DNA of 64,000 bases from Burkholderia sp. BCC0322 (GCF_902833045.1 NZ_CADFDU010000001.1:372001-436000); one strand, 5' to 3'. Positions 52,884-60,863 are shown, counted from the first letter of the stretch. Made by a program: numbers and translations. The notes: generated from the letters alone by a model not told the origin.

Positions 52884-52903
52884 GCGCGGCTGGGAGGCCG
52901 CGC
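52884..52903 (+). terminator. Terminator-like hairpin between pcaC and pcaK
   Basis: Stem GCGCGGC / GCCGCGC with a 6-base loop followed by TTCTT; AAGAA upstream can extend the pairing. It lies 104 bp after the pcaC stop, so pcaK may have its own promoter or be read at a lower level. Confidence 0.6.
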
Positions 52904-52969
52904 TTCTTGCATCTATATCGGTGTTGCATGGGACTGGCGTAACAACGCCGGCCGACAAGGAGACTAGCG

Positions 52970-54328
52970 ATGAATCGCACACCCGTGGTCGATGTCCAGA
53001 CCTTCATCAACGAGCAGCCGTTCGGCGGTTTTCAATGGCTCGTATTCCTCATGTGTTTCGTGATCGTGCTGCTCGACGGCTTCGATACGGCTGCGATCGG
53101 CTTTATCGCGCCGTCGCTGCTCGGCGAATGGAACCTCACCAAGCCGGATCTTGCACCGGTGCTGAGCGCCGCGCTGTTCGGCCTCGCGTGCGGCGCGCTC
53201 GTGTCGGGCCCGCTGTCCGACAAACTCGGGCGTCGCTCGCTGCTGCTCGGTTCGGTATTCCTGTTCGGCGTCGCATGCCTGATGTCCGCATTCTCGACGA
53301 CGATCGGGCACCTGACGATCCTTCGTTTCATCACCGGCGTCGGGCTGGGCGCGGCGATGCCGAACGCGGTCACGATGATGGGCGAGTTCTGCCCGGACAA
53401 GCGCCGAGCAACCGTGATCAACCTGATGTTCTGCGGCTTTCCGCTCGGCGCCGCGTTCGGCGGTTTCCTGGCTGCCTGGATGATTCCGCATTTCGGCTGG
53501 CGCAGCGTGCTGATCCTCGGCGGCGTGACGCCGTTGCTGCTCGGTGTGCTGTTGCTGCTGAAGATGCCGGAATCGGTGCGCTTCATGGTCGCCAACAATC
53601 ACGCTGTCGACAAGATCCGCGCGACGCTCGCGCGCATTTCGCGCGATGCGCTGAACGCCGGCTCGTTCGCGATGACCGAAGCCGCGCCGCAGACGGGCAG
53701 CAAGGGCCTCGGCGTCGTGCTGTCGCGCTCGTACATCGTCGGCTCGGTGATGCTGTGGCTCGCGTACTTCATGGGGCTCGTGATCTTCTACGCGTCGATC
53801 AACTGGATGCCGATCCTGCTGAAGGATGCCGGCCTGACGCCGAAGAGCGCGACGCTGATCTCCGCGTTGTTCCCGCTTGGCGGCGTGGGTGCGGTGCTGT
53901 GCGGCGTGCTGATGGACCGCTTCAACGCGAACCGCGTGATCGCCGTGTGCTACGCGCTGACGGCGGTGAGCGTCTATGCGATCGGGCAGGCGGCCGGTAA
54001 CGTCGGGCTGCTCGTGCTGGTCGTCTTCGTGGCCGGTGTGCTGATGAATACCGCGCAATCGTCGATGCCGGCGCTCGCCGCTGCGTTCTATCCGACCGAA
54101 GGGCGCGGCACGGGTGTCGCGTGGATGCTCGGCGTCGGCCGCTTCGGCGGGATTGCAGGATCGTTCCTCGTCGCCGAACTGACGCGCCGGCATGTCTCGT
54201 TCACGGGCGTGTTCGCGACGATCGCCGTCGCGGGCTTGCTCGCGTGTGTCGCGCTGCTGATCAAGCAGATGGCACGGCCGCATGGCGTGACGCAGCCGGC
54301 AGGCAAGATCGAGTCGCTCGGGCATTGA
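52970..54328 (+). CDS. pcaK: MFS aromatic acid:H+ symporter (4-hydroxybenzoate/protocatechuate)
   Basis: A 452-residue carrier with 12 predicted helices. The first-helix DGFDTAAIGFIAPSL (Asp needed for aromatic-acid transport) and loop 2-3 GPLSDKLGRRSL match PcaK, and the loop after helix 8 repeats the motif (DRFNANRV). It imports 4-hydroxybenzoate and protocatechuate and may help chemotaxis. Last gene of the pob/pca group; AAGGAG precedes its start. Confidence 0.92.
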   Translation: MNRTPVVDVQTFINEQPFGGFQWLVFLMCFVIVLLDGFDTAAIGFIAPSLLGEWNLTKPDLAPVLSAALFGLACGALVSGPLSDKLGRRSLLLGSVFLFGVACLMSAFSTTIGHLTILRFITGVGLGAAMPNAVTMMGEFCPDKRRATVINLMFCGFPLGAAFGGFLAAWMIPHFGWRSVLILGGVTPLLLGVLLLLKMPESVRFMVANNHAVDKIRATLARISRDALNAGSFAMTEAAPQTGSKGLGVVLSRSYIVGSVMLWLAYFMGLVIFYASINWMPILLKDAGLTPKSATLISALFPLGGVGAVLCGVLMDRFNANRVIAVCYALTAVSVYAIGQAAGNVGLLVLVVFVAGVLMNTAQSSMPALAAAFYPTEGRGTGVAWMLGVGRFGGIAGSFLVAELTRRHVSFTGVFATIAVAGLLACVALLIKQMARPHGVTQPAGKIESLGH

Positions 54329-54335
54329 GCGAAGC

Positions 54336-54362
54336 GCGGGCCGGTGCGATGCGCCGGCCCGC
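54336..54362. terminator. Terminator hairpin of pcaK
   Basis: A perfect 9-bp stem GCGGGCCGG / CCGGCCCGC with a 9-base loop, 8 bp after the pcaK stop, between it and the convergent small gene that stops at 54381. Confidence 0.7.
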
Positions 54363-54380
54363 CGATACGGCGGCCGCCGG

Positions 54381-54629
54381 CTATTCTTCCGCGTCGTGTT
54401 CCTTCACGAAGTTGCGCAGATACGCGCGCAGCGCGGCCTCCCGGCCGCGATGATCGGCGAGGTTCGCGGCGCCCATGTCTTCCTCTTCGCCGAACATCGT
54501 CGGCGGGGCGCAGTAGATGCCGATCTCGATGTTTTCGCGCAGCACGCGAATCTCGTGCGTGAGCGGATGATATTCGGCGATCCAGTGCATCCCCTCGATG
54601 TGTTCGCCCGCCCTCAGCAGTGGCTTCAT
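54381..54629 (-). CDS. Small hypothetical protein (82 aa)
   Basis: MKPLLRAGEHIEGMHWIAEYHP...VLRENIEIGIYCAPPTMFGEEEDMGAANL...AALRAYLRNFVKEHDAEE: acidic, helical at the end, no membrane or export signal. A GGGAGAG site precedes the ATG at 54629. No family recognised. Much longer frames on this strand run through it (54381-55085) but in the LysE gene they are a wrong frame. Confidence 0.65.
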   Translation of the reverse strand: MKPLLRAGEHIEGMHWIAEYHPLTHEIRVLRENIEIGIYCAPPTMFGEEEDMGAANLADHRGREAALRAYLRNFVKEHDAEE

Positions 54630-54739
54630 CGGCACTCTCCCGGCAGCGGCGGCGCAACCAGCGAAACGGTTGCGCGCGCCCGTCACAAAAGGGTACGCCT
54701 GCATCGGGCGAATCTCAACGGGCGCACGGCGAGCACCCA

Positions 54740-55354
54740 CTACGCCAGCAGGTGTGCGACCAGCGGATACAGCGACAGGATCAGCAGCACGGCCATCGTC
54801 ACGTTGAAGATGCGCAGCGCGCGGGGGTTCGACAGGAAGCGTCGCAGGCCGAGCCCGAAAGCAGCCCATAGGCTGATGCACGGGAAGCCGATCAGGATGA
54901 ACACGACGGCCATCCATGCGGCGTTCATTCCGTAGTCGGCGGACAGGCGGATCGTCGTCGCGGCGGTCAGCACCATCATCCATGCCTTCGGATTGATCCA
55001 CTGGAACGCGGCGGCTTCGATGAACGTCATCGGACGCGGCTTGCCGCCGTGCGCCTTCACTTCGCCCGACGTGCCGATGCGCCACGCGAGGTACAGCAGG
55101 TACGCGACGCTCGCGGCTTCGAGGATCGTGTACAGAAGCGGCATGCGCTTGAACGCTTCGCCGAGGCCGAAGCCGACGCAGAGCATCAGGATCGCGACGC
55201 CGGTGCTGATGCCGAACAGGTGCGGCATGGTGCGGCGGAAACCGAAGTTGACGCCGGATGCGAGCAGCATCGTGTTGTTCGGGCCGGGCGTGATCGACGT
55301 GACGAGCGCGAACAGCATGCCGGCGGGCAACGCGCTCAGGGTGAGGAATTCCAT
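54740..55354 (-). CDS. LysE/RhtB-family amino-acid exporter
   Basis: A 204-residue inner-membrane exporter with six hydrophobic segments. The signature FALVTSITPGPNNTMLLASGVNFGFRRTMPHL (key part TPGPNN) and FQWINPKAWMMVL are typical of the RhtB branch that exports homoserine, threonine or related compounds. Its upstream region (55411-55451) has CTGTAC/GTACAG sites of the type used by MocR regulators, which are usually encoded divergently, but the regulator gene is not there. Confidence 0.9.
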   Translation of the reverse strand: MEFLTLSALPAGMLFALVTSITPGPNNTMLLASGVNFGFRRTMPHLFGISTGVAILMLCVGFGLGEAFKRMPLLYTILEAASVAYLLYLAWRIGTSGEVKAHGGKPRPMTFIEAAAFQWINPKAWMMVLTAATTIRLSADYGMNAAWMAVVFILIGFPCISLWAAFGLGLRRFLSNPRALRIFNVTMAVLLILSLYPLVAHLLA

Positions 55355-55410
55355 CGCGGATTCTCCGTTCGGTTCTGGACTGGGATGGAGGTCAGTTTAG
55401 CGATGGATTT

Positions 55411-55451
55411 CTGTACAGTACCGGTACAGTTGGATTGACGATTGCCGGTAC
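55411..55451. promoter_or_regulatory. CTGTAC / GTACAG operator upstream of the LysE-type gene
   Basis: CTGTAC (55411-55416) and GTACAG (55424-55429) form an inverted repeat around ACCGGTAC; GTACAGT also repeats directly (55413-55419, 55424-55430) and CCGGTAC recurs at 55421-55427 and 55445-55451. MocR-subfamily GntR regulators commonly use such directly and inversely repeated boxes. The site ends exactly where the accessory island begins. Confidence 0.55.
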
Positions 55452-55483
55452 GGGGAGAGGTGGGTGGGCTTGTGTTGCGAGTG

Positions 55484-55540
55484 TTTGTTGTTGTCTCTCA
55501 GAAAAGATGTCCGCAGTCTCAATAAGTTGTCTTTGAATAA
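55484..55540 (+). repeat. 57-bp direct repeat, copy 1 (insertion-element end type)
   Basis: Begins TTTGTTGTTG, contains TCTCAGAAAAGATGTC and ends GTTGTCTTTGAATAA. It matches 57358-57414 at 53 of 57 positions in the same orientation. The inner AGAAAAGATGTC motif is the one repeated in the arrays at 57.2 and 61.9 kb. Confidence 0.85.
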
Positions 55541-55727
55541 TTGGCTACCTTCCATGCGTTGGGAATGTAACCCGTATGGATAGGCAGAAAATGATCGGAG
55601 AATATTTGGCAGTGACGGCCTACGACGCAATGTTTAGTCGATGGTGTCAGATCGATGTCGTCGCATTGGCGATGCCCAATCGCCGTTTCACGTCTGGGGC
55701 GTGTCTCCACAAGCCAATGGGGGGGCG

Positions 55728-55922
55728 ATGCTTAGTGCAGGGCGCAAGCCATCTGCCGAAGCCACTCGGCTCGTTCGGCTAACCCTCCCCGTGCAGGTCG
55801 ATGTGGCACTTGAGCGCATCGCCAAGATCGGCTTCTACGGCCGCTCCGAGTCGGAGGTTGTCTTTAGCGAGAACTTCATCGAATCGCCGGGGATGGCTTT
55901 GTCGATCGTCTTGATGGCCTGA
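55728..55922 (+). CDS. Short ribbon-helix-helix-like ORF, probably degenerate
   Basis: A 64-residue frame: MLSAGRKPSAEATRLVRLTLPVQVDVALERIAKIGFYGRSESEVV then an unrelated-looking tail. RLTLPVQVDVALERIAKIGFYGRSESEV has the strand-helix-helix plan of small plasmid/island DNA-binding proteins that autoregulate; the tail after SEVVF does not continue the usual second helix, so a frameshift or truncation is likely. The open frame begins at 55641. Function unknown. Confidence 0.4.
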   Translation: MLSAGRKPSAEATRLVRLTLPVQVDVALERIAKIGFYGRSESEVVFSENFIESPGMALSIVLMA

Positions 55923-56406
55923 CGAAGTAAACCTAGAGGCTCTGTGCAGCTTTTCTGCGGTACAAACTCCGAATTGTCATACCAATCGTGGCGATGTGAA
56001 CCATGGCTATTTATGTCGCTTTGCAACCCGGCCCATACTTGTCCTGAGAGTGTAACTTTCGCGCAACAGATGCTTATCGGCCGGCCGGCACCGTTCATCC
56101 GTCACCGCAAATCTGCGTGTCGTTTGAACACCTATAGATCAATTTTCGTCGATTTCCTTGCGTACGCCGTTCAGAAGTTTGACGAATGAATCGACCCTAC
56201 TCGAGAAATATACGAGCCGACACTTGTACAAAAAGGGAAATTATTTTCTTCTCCTTTTCAGCGTTTCCATAACGCATGCCTCTATTTTTTGATCCGAACG
56301 ATGGTTCTTCCGCCTTTGTTGTGGCGTAGAAGAAGAAAAAATTTACTTGTCCGACGGCTGGGTCACCACATACATTGAGAGATAGGACATGTGTAGGTGC
56401 AAGGCG
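55923..56406. other. AT-rich intergenic region in the island
   Basis: About 480 bp, notably AT-rich from 56190 to 56350 (TTATTTTCTTCTCC-type runs) compared with the flanking chromosome. No gene is supported. It probably holds the promoter of the XRE gene. CATACTTGTCCTGAGAGTG at 56034-56052 is vaguely like the element ends but too weak to call. Confidence 0.5.
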
Positions 56407-57060
56407 ATGACTCCATTCTCAAATGCATTGGTGTACTACCGAAAGCGAGCTGGTCTCAGTCAAACGAATGTGGCCAAGCAACTTGGGGTCGCGATTCAAT
56501 ATGTCTGGAAGCTCGAGCGCGCGGTTAAGCCGCCGCCATCGACCGAACAAATTGAGCGGATAGCTGCGGTACTCGGCATGCGCAACGCCGATGTCGCTTC
56601 ATTGCTCGAGGCCGCTCTGGACTCGCAAAGGAAATTGCGGTTAGCCGCAATTTTGCGGACCCGCAACGTGTGTCTCCGGCTATCCAGCCGCACCGGCCTC
56701 GAGCGATGTGACGTAACGCAGCAGGTCTTCAGTGCGTCCCTCCGATATCAGCTCTTCGGCAGTCTTGTAGCCAAAGGTCGGCAGTGGTTCATTGCGATAC
56801 CAAAACAGCGTGCTCCGTATATCTCCGGAGATATCGGTTGCAGCTCGGATGACCCGCAGCGCGTCTCGAAGATACTTTTGCACGCTTTCGGCGCCGGGAA
56901 GACGACTGATGGTATTGCGATGGACATGGGCCAGCCGTGCGAGTGTCTGCATATCGATATGCAGGGCGGCCGCGAAGCGTCGCGCCGAGACGATCGGCGC
57001 AGCGCTCTCCGAGTCCTTCAAAGACGCCAGGAAGTGATCGAAATCGAGGGGTGGCGTTGA
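56407..57060 (+). CDS. XRE-family HTH ORF with non-homologous C-terminal read-through
   Basis: The first about 75 residues are a clear XRE helix-turn-helix: MTPFSNALVYYRKRAGLSQTNVAKQLGVAIQYVWKLERAV...PSTEQIERIAAVLGM. After about residue 90 the frame becomes Arg/Cys-rich and runs entirely antisense to the ParS/MbcA-like gene (56680-57084) up to a stop at 57060. Either the true gene was truncated and reads through, or the antisense half is accidental. ATG 56389 is an alternative start. Likely a repressor of an island or toxin-antitoxin-type locus. Confidence 0.55.
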   Translation: MTPFSNALVYYRKRAGLSQTNVAKQLGVAIQYVWKLERAVKPPPSTEQIERIAAVLGMRNADVASLLEAALDSQRKLRLAAILRTRNVCLRLSSRTGLERCDVTQQVFSASLRYQLFGSLVAKGRQWFIAIPKQRAPYISGDIGCSSDDPQRVSKILLHAFGAGKTTDGIAMDMGQPCECLHIDMQGGREASRRDDRRSALRVLQRRQEVIEIEGWR

Positions 57061-57084
57061 ATCTCGGGCCAGACCGGGGCTCAT
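56680..57084 (-). CDS. ParS/MbcA/Xre-type antitoxin with DUF2384 toxin-binding domain (orphan)
   Basis: A 134-residue protein. Residues about 30-70 are an Xre-like HTH (AARRFAAALHIDMQTLARLAHVHRNTISRLPGAESVQ), and residues 80-130 are the DUF2384 toxin-binding domain, with FWYRNEPLPTFGYKTAEELISEGRTEDLLRYV. Partners normally lie directly downstream and encode RES-domain NAD-consuming toxins, but downstream on this strand (56390-56680) no RES gene exists. Frame extends upstream to 57282 through the repeat array; start MSPGLARD at 57084 is the more sensible. Confidence 0.8.
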   Translation of the reverse strand: MSPGLARDSTPPLDFDHFLASLKDSESAAPIVSARRFAAALHIDMQTLARLAHVHRNTISRLPGAESVQKYLRDALRVIRAATDISGDIRSTLFWYRNEPLPTFGYKTAEELISEGRTEDLLRYVTSLEAGAAG

Positions 57085-57224
57085 GGAAGCTTTCTTGGCG
57101 CACACTATATGCACATTTATAGCACAAGAAGTGCCGACATCGCTGGCCGCTGAAACGCTCATCCATTGTGCTGCCGGTCGCCGAGTTCCGCCGAGGCGCC
57201 TAGGTAGGGGCGTGACATTCCGAA

Positions 57225-57385
57225 GGACAACTTTTCTGAGAATTTTCGTGGCCAAGGACATCTTTTCTGAGACAAGAAGCATGCGGTGTTCTCAAAAAAG
57301 ATGTCCAAGTCCTTGATCTGTATAGGGGCCCAAAGACACCTTTTCTGCGAGCCCACATTTGTTGTTGGTTCTCAGAAAAGATGTC
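57225..57385. repeat. Array of five 17-18-bp end motifs (array A)
   Basis: Copies of RGACANCTTTTCTGAGA: plus strand at 57225-57242, 57256-57272 and 57334-57350; minus strand at 57289-57306 and 57369-57385. Between the third and fourth is TTGATCTGTATAGGGG. The arrangement and spacer sequences match array B (61878-62003) over their whole length in the same orientation. Multiple short subterminal repeats are usual at ends of some IS families (IS21 among others), where transposase binds; the family is not proven. Confidence 0.75.
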
Positions 57386-57414
57386 TGCAGTCTCAATATG
57401 TTGTCTTTGAATAA
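57358..57414 (+). repeat. 57-bp direct repeat, copy 2
   Basis: Same as 55484-55540 with four mismatches. It overlaps the last motif of array A. The two copies bracket 1.8 kb that includes the RHH-like, XRE and ParS-type genes. Confidence 0.85.
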
Positions 57415-57477
57415 AAAGCGACGTTTCACTGGATATGTGCTCTATCTGCGGCGCCATGAGTCGAATATAGAGTCGAT

Positions 57478-57624
57478 TTTTGCGGTAAGAAGACCTTCGA
57501 GCGATCTTGTGGCGATTGGTGGCGTGCTTGCCAAGTCCGCGAAGCCGGTACGCTGCGCGACGTGGCGGACGAGGTGATCGACGTCCCGCTGCCGCCGCTC
57601 AACGGCGATCGTCTTGGTCTCTAA
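57478..57624 (+). pseudogene. Possible C-terminal gene remnant
   Basis: A plus-strand frame (FERSCGDWWRACQVREAG... then TLRDVADEVIDVPLPPLNGDRLGL, TAA at 57622-57624) has protein-like composition but no start codon; its upstream end meets the 57-bp repeat. It could be the tail of a gene cut by the mobile element. Not recognised. Confidence 0.3.
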
Positions 57625-57710
57625 CAGCGCGGCACCTGGAAACCGGCGCCCGTCGTGCAGATTGAGTCGTGCTAGGTTTATGCGCCGGAACGAGTAAAAG
57701 CCACGGGACC

Positions 57711-58040
57711 ATGGGCCAACAACAAGACCTTTACGACCGCTGGAAACGGGCGAAAGCGCAACTGAATGATCTGTTCAAGAAGCCAGAAAACACGCTCATC
57801 GTTCACTACCTTTGCGAGCTTCTTTACGACCAGACCAAGGCGGACTCGCCGCGCGTCACGTCGATCGCGGTGAGAAACTTGCAATCCGCGCAGACTTATT
57901 CGCTCTCGATCCATTTTGCCGCCGAGCGCGCTCACGCCCTCGACCAGATTGAAAATCGGCACGACGAGTTCGAGCAGGCGATGCTGAATGACTTTTTTGC
58001 TTTCGCACGCGACCATCAGTTTCACACCTGGCTGCACTGA
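57711..58040 (+). CDS. Hypothetical island protein (109 aa), possibly truncated
   Basis: MGQQQDLYDRWKRAKAQLNDLFKKPENTLIVHYLCELLYDQTKADSPRVTSIAVRNLQSA... is a soluble helical protein ending FARDHQFHTWLH. The abrupt ending just before an IS6-family remnant (about 20 bp on) suggests the original gene continued and was cut. No family recognised. Confidence 0.55.
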   Translation: MGQQQDLYDRWKRAKAQLNDLFKKPENTLIVHYLCELLYDQTKADSPRVTSIAVRNLQSAQTYSLSIHFAAERAHALDQIENRHDEFEQAMLNDFFAFARDHQFHTWLH

Positions 58041-58063
58041 AACCCGTGCTGTAAGCAAGGCGC

Positions 58064-58255
58064 TCAGTCGGTAAGGGGCACCACGCCAAACTTGTTGCAC
58101 CAGCAACGAATCGTTTCGCATGTGCCCACGACACCAGGATCGAGCAGCAACTCCATGATGTCCAGCAGGCTCAGGTTGAACCGGAAATACCAGTGAATCG
58201 CACAGCTAATGACGACAGCCTGGAAGCGGTGGTCACGATAAAGCGATTTTGTCAT
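58064..58255 (-). pseudogene. IS6-family transposase, N-terminal fragment
   Basis: MTKSLYRDHRFQAVVISCAIHWYFRFNLSLLDIMELLLDPGVVGTCETIRCWCNKFG is the N-terminal region of IS6/IS26-like transposases, whose motif is WYFRFNLSLLDI-x-ELL and T-x-ETIRRWC-KFG. It stops after 63 residues, before the DDE domain, and neither inverted end was found, so it is a remnant. Confidence 0.75.
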
Positions 58256-58448
58256 CTTTATTGTTTCGTTTTACCGTCATATCGCCTCAAACTTGAAAAT
58301 TCTAAAATAAGTGCATAGTGCGTTATATCGCAGATGAAATTTATTTTCATGAAAACGAGGTTGCAGTATCAGTGCGCGATTTCTAGAATCAGCTTTAATA
58401 CAAAGACGTGAAGACTCCGCCTTTTGCGGCATTTCCCGGGGGCGCACA
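58256..58448. other. AT-rich promoter region of the multicopper oxidase gene
   Basis: Low-GC sequence (runs such as GAAATTTATTTTCATGAAAA at 58334-58354) unlike the chromosome but consistent with the upstream region of an acquired gene. No CopR/CueR-type palindrome was found by eye. Confidence 0.4.
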
Positions 58449-60626
58449 ATGAAAGCGGCTTGCATCGCTGGATGGGCAATGTTGATGCTTGTGGCCAACG
58501 AACCCGCGCTGGCGCAATTGGCCGCGCAGCCTTTTCTTCCTCCGCCAAAGCTGGCAGAGAAGGGGCCGCTGGAAGCGCTGGCGACAATCGAGAAGCAACC
58601 CTCTGCGACGACATGCAATCCTTCGGGCGATATCACGCGTGACGGGCAGACCGTCACGCTCAACCTGGAGGTCGAGAAGCGAGAGAACCAGATCTACAAC
58701 CCCGGCAATCCCAACGGAGCGGAGGATCGCGTCAGGCTGAGGTCGTATGGCGGCTGCCTTTCCGGCCCGCTGCTTGAACTGAAACCCGGAAACACGCTGC
58801 GGGTGAATCTTGACAACCGGCTGGACAAGCATGACCCGAGCTGTCCTGGCGGGCGCGATCCGGCGGGCGGGAGGCCAGGCTGCTTCAACACGATCAACAT
58901 GCATTTCCACGGACTGCATGTGTCGCCTGCCGGAAACAGCGACAATGTCCTGCTCAACGTCGGCCCGCAAACAAAATTCGAGTACGAGATCAACATCCCG
59001 TCCGATCATCCATCGGGCACCTTCTGGTACCACGCGCACCGCCACGGCTCAACTGCGCTACAAGTCGCGAGCGGAGCGGCAGGGCCGCTGATCGTGCGCG
59101 GCAATCGGCGCTACGTCGGTGCAGCGCCGGGAGACATCGATACCATCCTGCACGACGCCTCGGGACGGCCGATCCCCGAGCAAATCTTCCTCTTCCAGCA
59201 AATTCCGTACGCTTGCTTCGACGACGAAGGCAAGATCATCCAGGCGAAGGGCCAATGGTCATGTCCGGCTGGAAAGGTCGGTGTCGTTGAAGACTTCAAC
59301 GAGCAACTCTCTTCGTCAACCGTATGGGACGACAGCGGCCGGTTCACAAGCATCAACGGCGTTGTCCAACCGACGCTACGTAACGTAGCCGCTGGGGAGA
59401 TTCAGCGCTGGCGCTTCATCCATGCAGGCATCCACGACACGATCAACTTGCAGATCGTGCCAATGGCCACCAATACGCCTGAGTCCCGGGCGGCACTCGC
59501 GGGCGTACTGACGGGTTCGCGCAAGGAGCAGCTGGCCGCGGTCGCGGCACTCTGCCCGGTGCTTGTGCCGGACAAGAGCAAGCCTGTCGACCTGGTGCCA
59601 CAATTTGAAATCGCATCAGATGGCCTGACCCGTACGGCCATACGCGCGATCGGCGTCGATAAGAAAAGCGTGAGCGGCGGCATCGGCAGCAATTTCCTGC
59701 AGCCGGGCTATCGCAGCGACGTGTTGATCGCGTTCCCGCGGCCAGGTACCTATTGCATCCTGAACCAGGCTGCAACGCCTGCGGAGCGGGCCAACGCTGG
59801 CCCCCATGGCGGGCCGGGCGGCCAAGGGCCAAACGAGACGCAGCTGCTCGCAACGGTGATCGTGTCGGACGGCAAGCCTGTGGCTGGCGATCTCAAAACC
59901 TATGTCCAGCAGGCTCTCTATGACGGGAACAAGGCCGACAAAACGCTTCCACCCGCGGCCCTGAATGGGCTGCTGGCAGGTGACCTGACACCCTGGCGTG
60001 CCATGGACGACCTCAGGAATGTGGCTGTCAACCCCGCTGTGCAGAAGGTCGATTTCTTCATCGGCAATCCGCCCTTCCCGCCGGCGCCGCCTGCCACGCC
60101 GCCAGCCAAGCCGGGTGCGCCTTGGACTGGCCCGTTCGGTTTCTACATCAACTACAAGGCCTACGATCCAGACCGCGTCGACTTCACGCGCCAAGTGGGG
60201 ACCACGGACGACTGGGTGCTCACCTCGCAGGGCGAACCGCATATCTTCCATATCCATGTCAACCCGTTCGAGGTGATGGATGTCCGCTACGCGCCGCCAG
60301 GTGCGCAGCCCAAGAGCATCTTCGGCCCGAACGGAGAGTGCCTGGTTCCGCCCGACGACATCGGCCTGCAAAACCAGTATTGCGGGATGTGGCACGTCTT
60401 CAAGGACACCGTCTTCGTGCAGAACAACTACCAGGTGCTTGTGCGCACGCGTTACGACCGCTACATCGGCGAGTTCGTTATCCACTGCCATATCCTCGAT
60501 CACGAAGACGGCGGGATGATGACCAACATCCGCATTGTTCCGGATGCGACGGCCCCCGGCGGCGGCATCGGCATGGTTGGCATGAATCACGCGAACCACA
60601 ACCATCCGACCGGCGACTTCCCCTAA
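58449..60626 (+). CDS. Secreted multicopper oxidase
   Basis: A 725-residue oxidase with a Sec signal peptide (MKAACIAGWAMLMLVANEPALA). All four copper motifs are intact: HFHGLH (about 152-157), WYHAHRHG (about 193-200), HIFHIHVNPF (about 598-607) and HCHILDHEDGGMM (about 679-691), the last with the type-1 Cys-His-Met set. It is longer than CueO/CotA (about 500) because of extra loops in the middle, including a Pro-rich stretch (PPFPPAPPATPPAKPG). It oxidises phenols, metals or bilirubin-like compounds; the substrate is not evident. Base composition is slightly lower in GC than the flanking chromosome; flanked by IS remnants. Confidence 0.9.
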   Translation: MKAACIAGWAMLMLVANEPALAQLAAQPFLPPPKLAEKGPLEALATIEKQPSATTCNPSGDITRDGQTVTLNLEVEKRENQIYNPGNPNGAEDRVRLRSYGGCLSGPLLELKPGNTLRVNLDNRLDKHDPSCPGGRDPAGGRPGCFNTINMHFHGLHVSPAGNSDNVLLNVGPQTKFEYEINIPSDHPSGTFWYHAHRHGSTALQVASGAAGPLIVRGNRRYVGAAPGDIDTILHDASGRPIPEQIFLFQQIPYACFDDEGKIIQAKGQWSCPAGKVGVVEDFNEQLSSSTVWDDSGRFTSINGVVQPTLRNVAAGEIQRWRFIHAGIHDTINLQIVPMATNTPESRAALAGVLTGSRKEQLAAVAALCPVLVPDKSKPVDLVPQFEIASDGLTRTAIRAIGVDKKSVSGGIGSNFLQPGYRSDVLIAFPRPGTYCILNQAATPAERANAGPHGGPGGQGPNETQLLATVIVSDGKPVAGDLKTYVQQALYDGNKADKTLPPAALNGLLAGDLTPWRAMDDLRNVAVNPAVQKVDFFIGNPPFPPAPPATPPAKPGAPWTGPFGFYINYKAYDPDRVDFTRQVGTTDDWVLTSQGEPHIFHIHVNPFEVMDVRYAPPGAQPKSIFGPNGECLVPPDDIGLQNQYCGMWHVFKDTVFVQNNYQVLVRTRYDRYIGEFVIHCHILDHEDGGMMTNIRIVPDATAPGGGIGMVGMNHANHNHPTGDFP

Positions 60627-60700
60627 GCCAGCGTCAGGGCTTCCACACCGTAGCTTGGCGATACCATCGCTCATGCCTGCGGTGCTGATTGGCCTACGCC

Positions 60701-60796
60701 ATGAGTTTTCTTTCGTCGAAATTCGGGAACCGCTTCCCGTATGAGTTGATGGGCAACCCCACCATCGAGGTAAATATCCCGCTGGGGACGGACTGA
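60701..60796 (+). CDS. Possible small ORF (31 aa)
   Basis: MSFLSSKFGNRFPYELMGNPTIEVNIPLGTD lies between the multicopper oxidase and the PfpI gene. Start and stop are present but the ribosome site is poor. It may be a gene remnant or chance; peptide content is polar and protein-like. Confidence 0.25.
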   Translation: MSFLSSKFGNRFPYELMGNPTIEVNIPLGTD

Positions 60797-60863
60797 CGGA
60801 TCAGGTGCCTCTTCGCAACAGGCGCCGCTGTGAGCCCTTCCCGGAGTGACCTGGAGATACGCC

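Larger units (their letters stand above)
57085..57710. other. Repeat-rich region between the antitoxin gene and the 109-aa gene
   Basis: Holds the element-end array (57225-57385), the second 57-bp repeat copy, and a possible gene remnant (57478-57624). No intact gene is supported here. Confidence 0.5.

Noticed and set aside
55397-55630. Minus-strand 77-aa ORF at the island edge
   Set aside because: Runs through the 57-bp repeat and has no family-like sequence.
57225-57414. CRISPR array
   Set aside because: Repeats are in both orientations with irregular spacers and no cas genes; insertion-element subterminal repeats explain them better.
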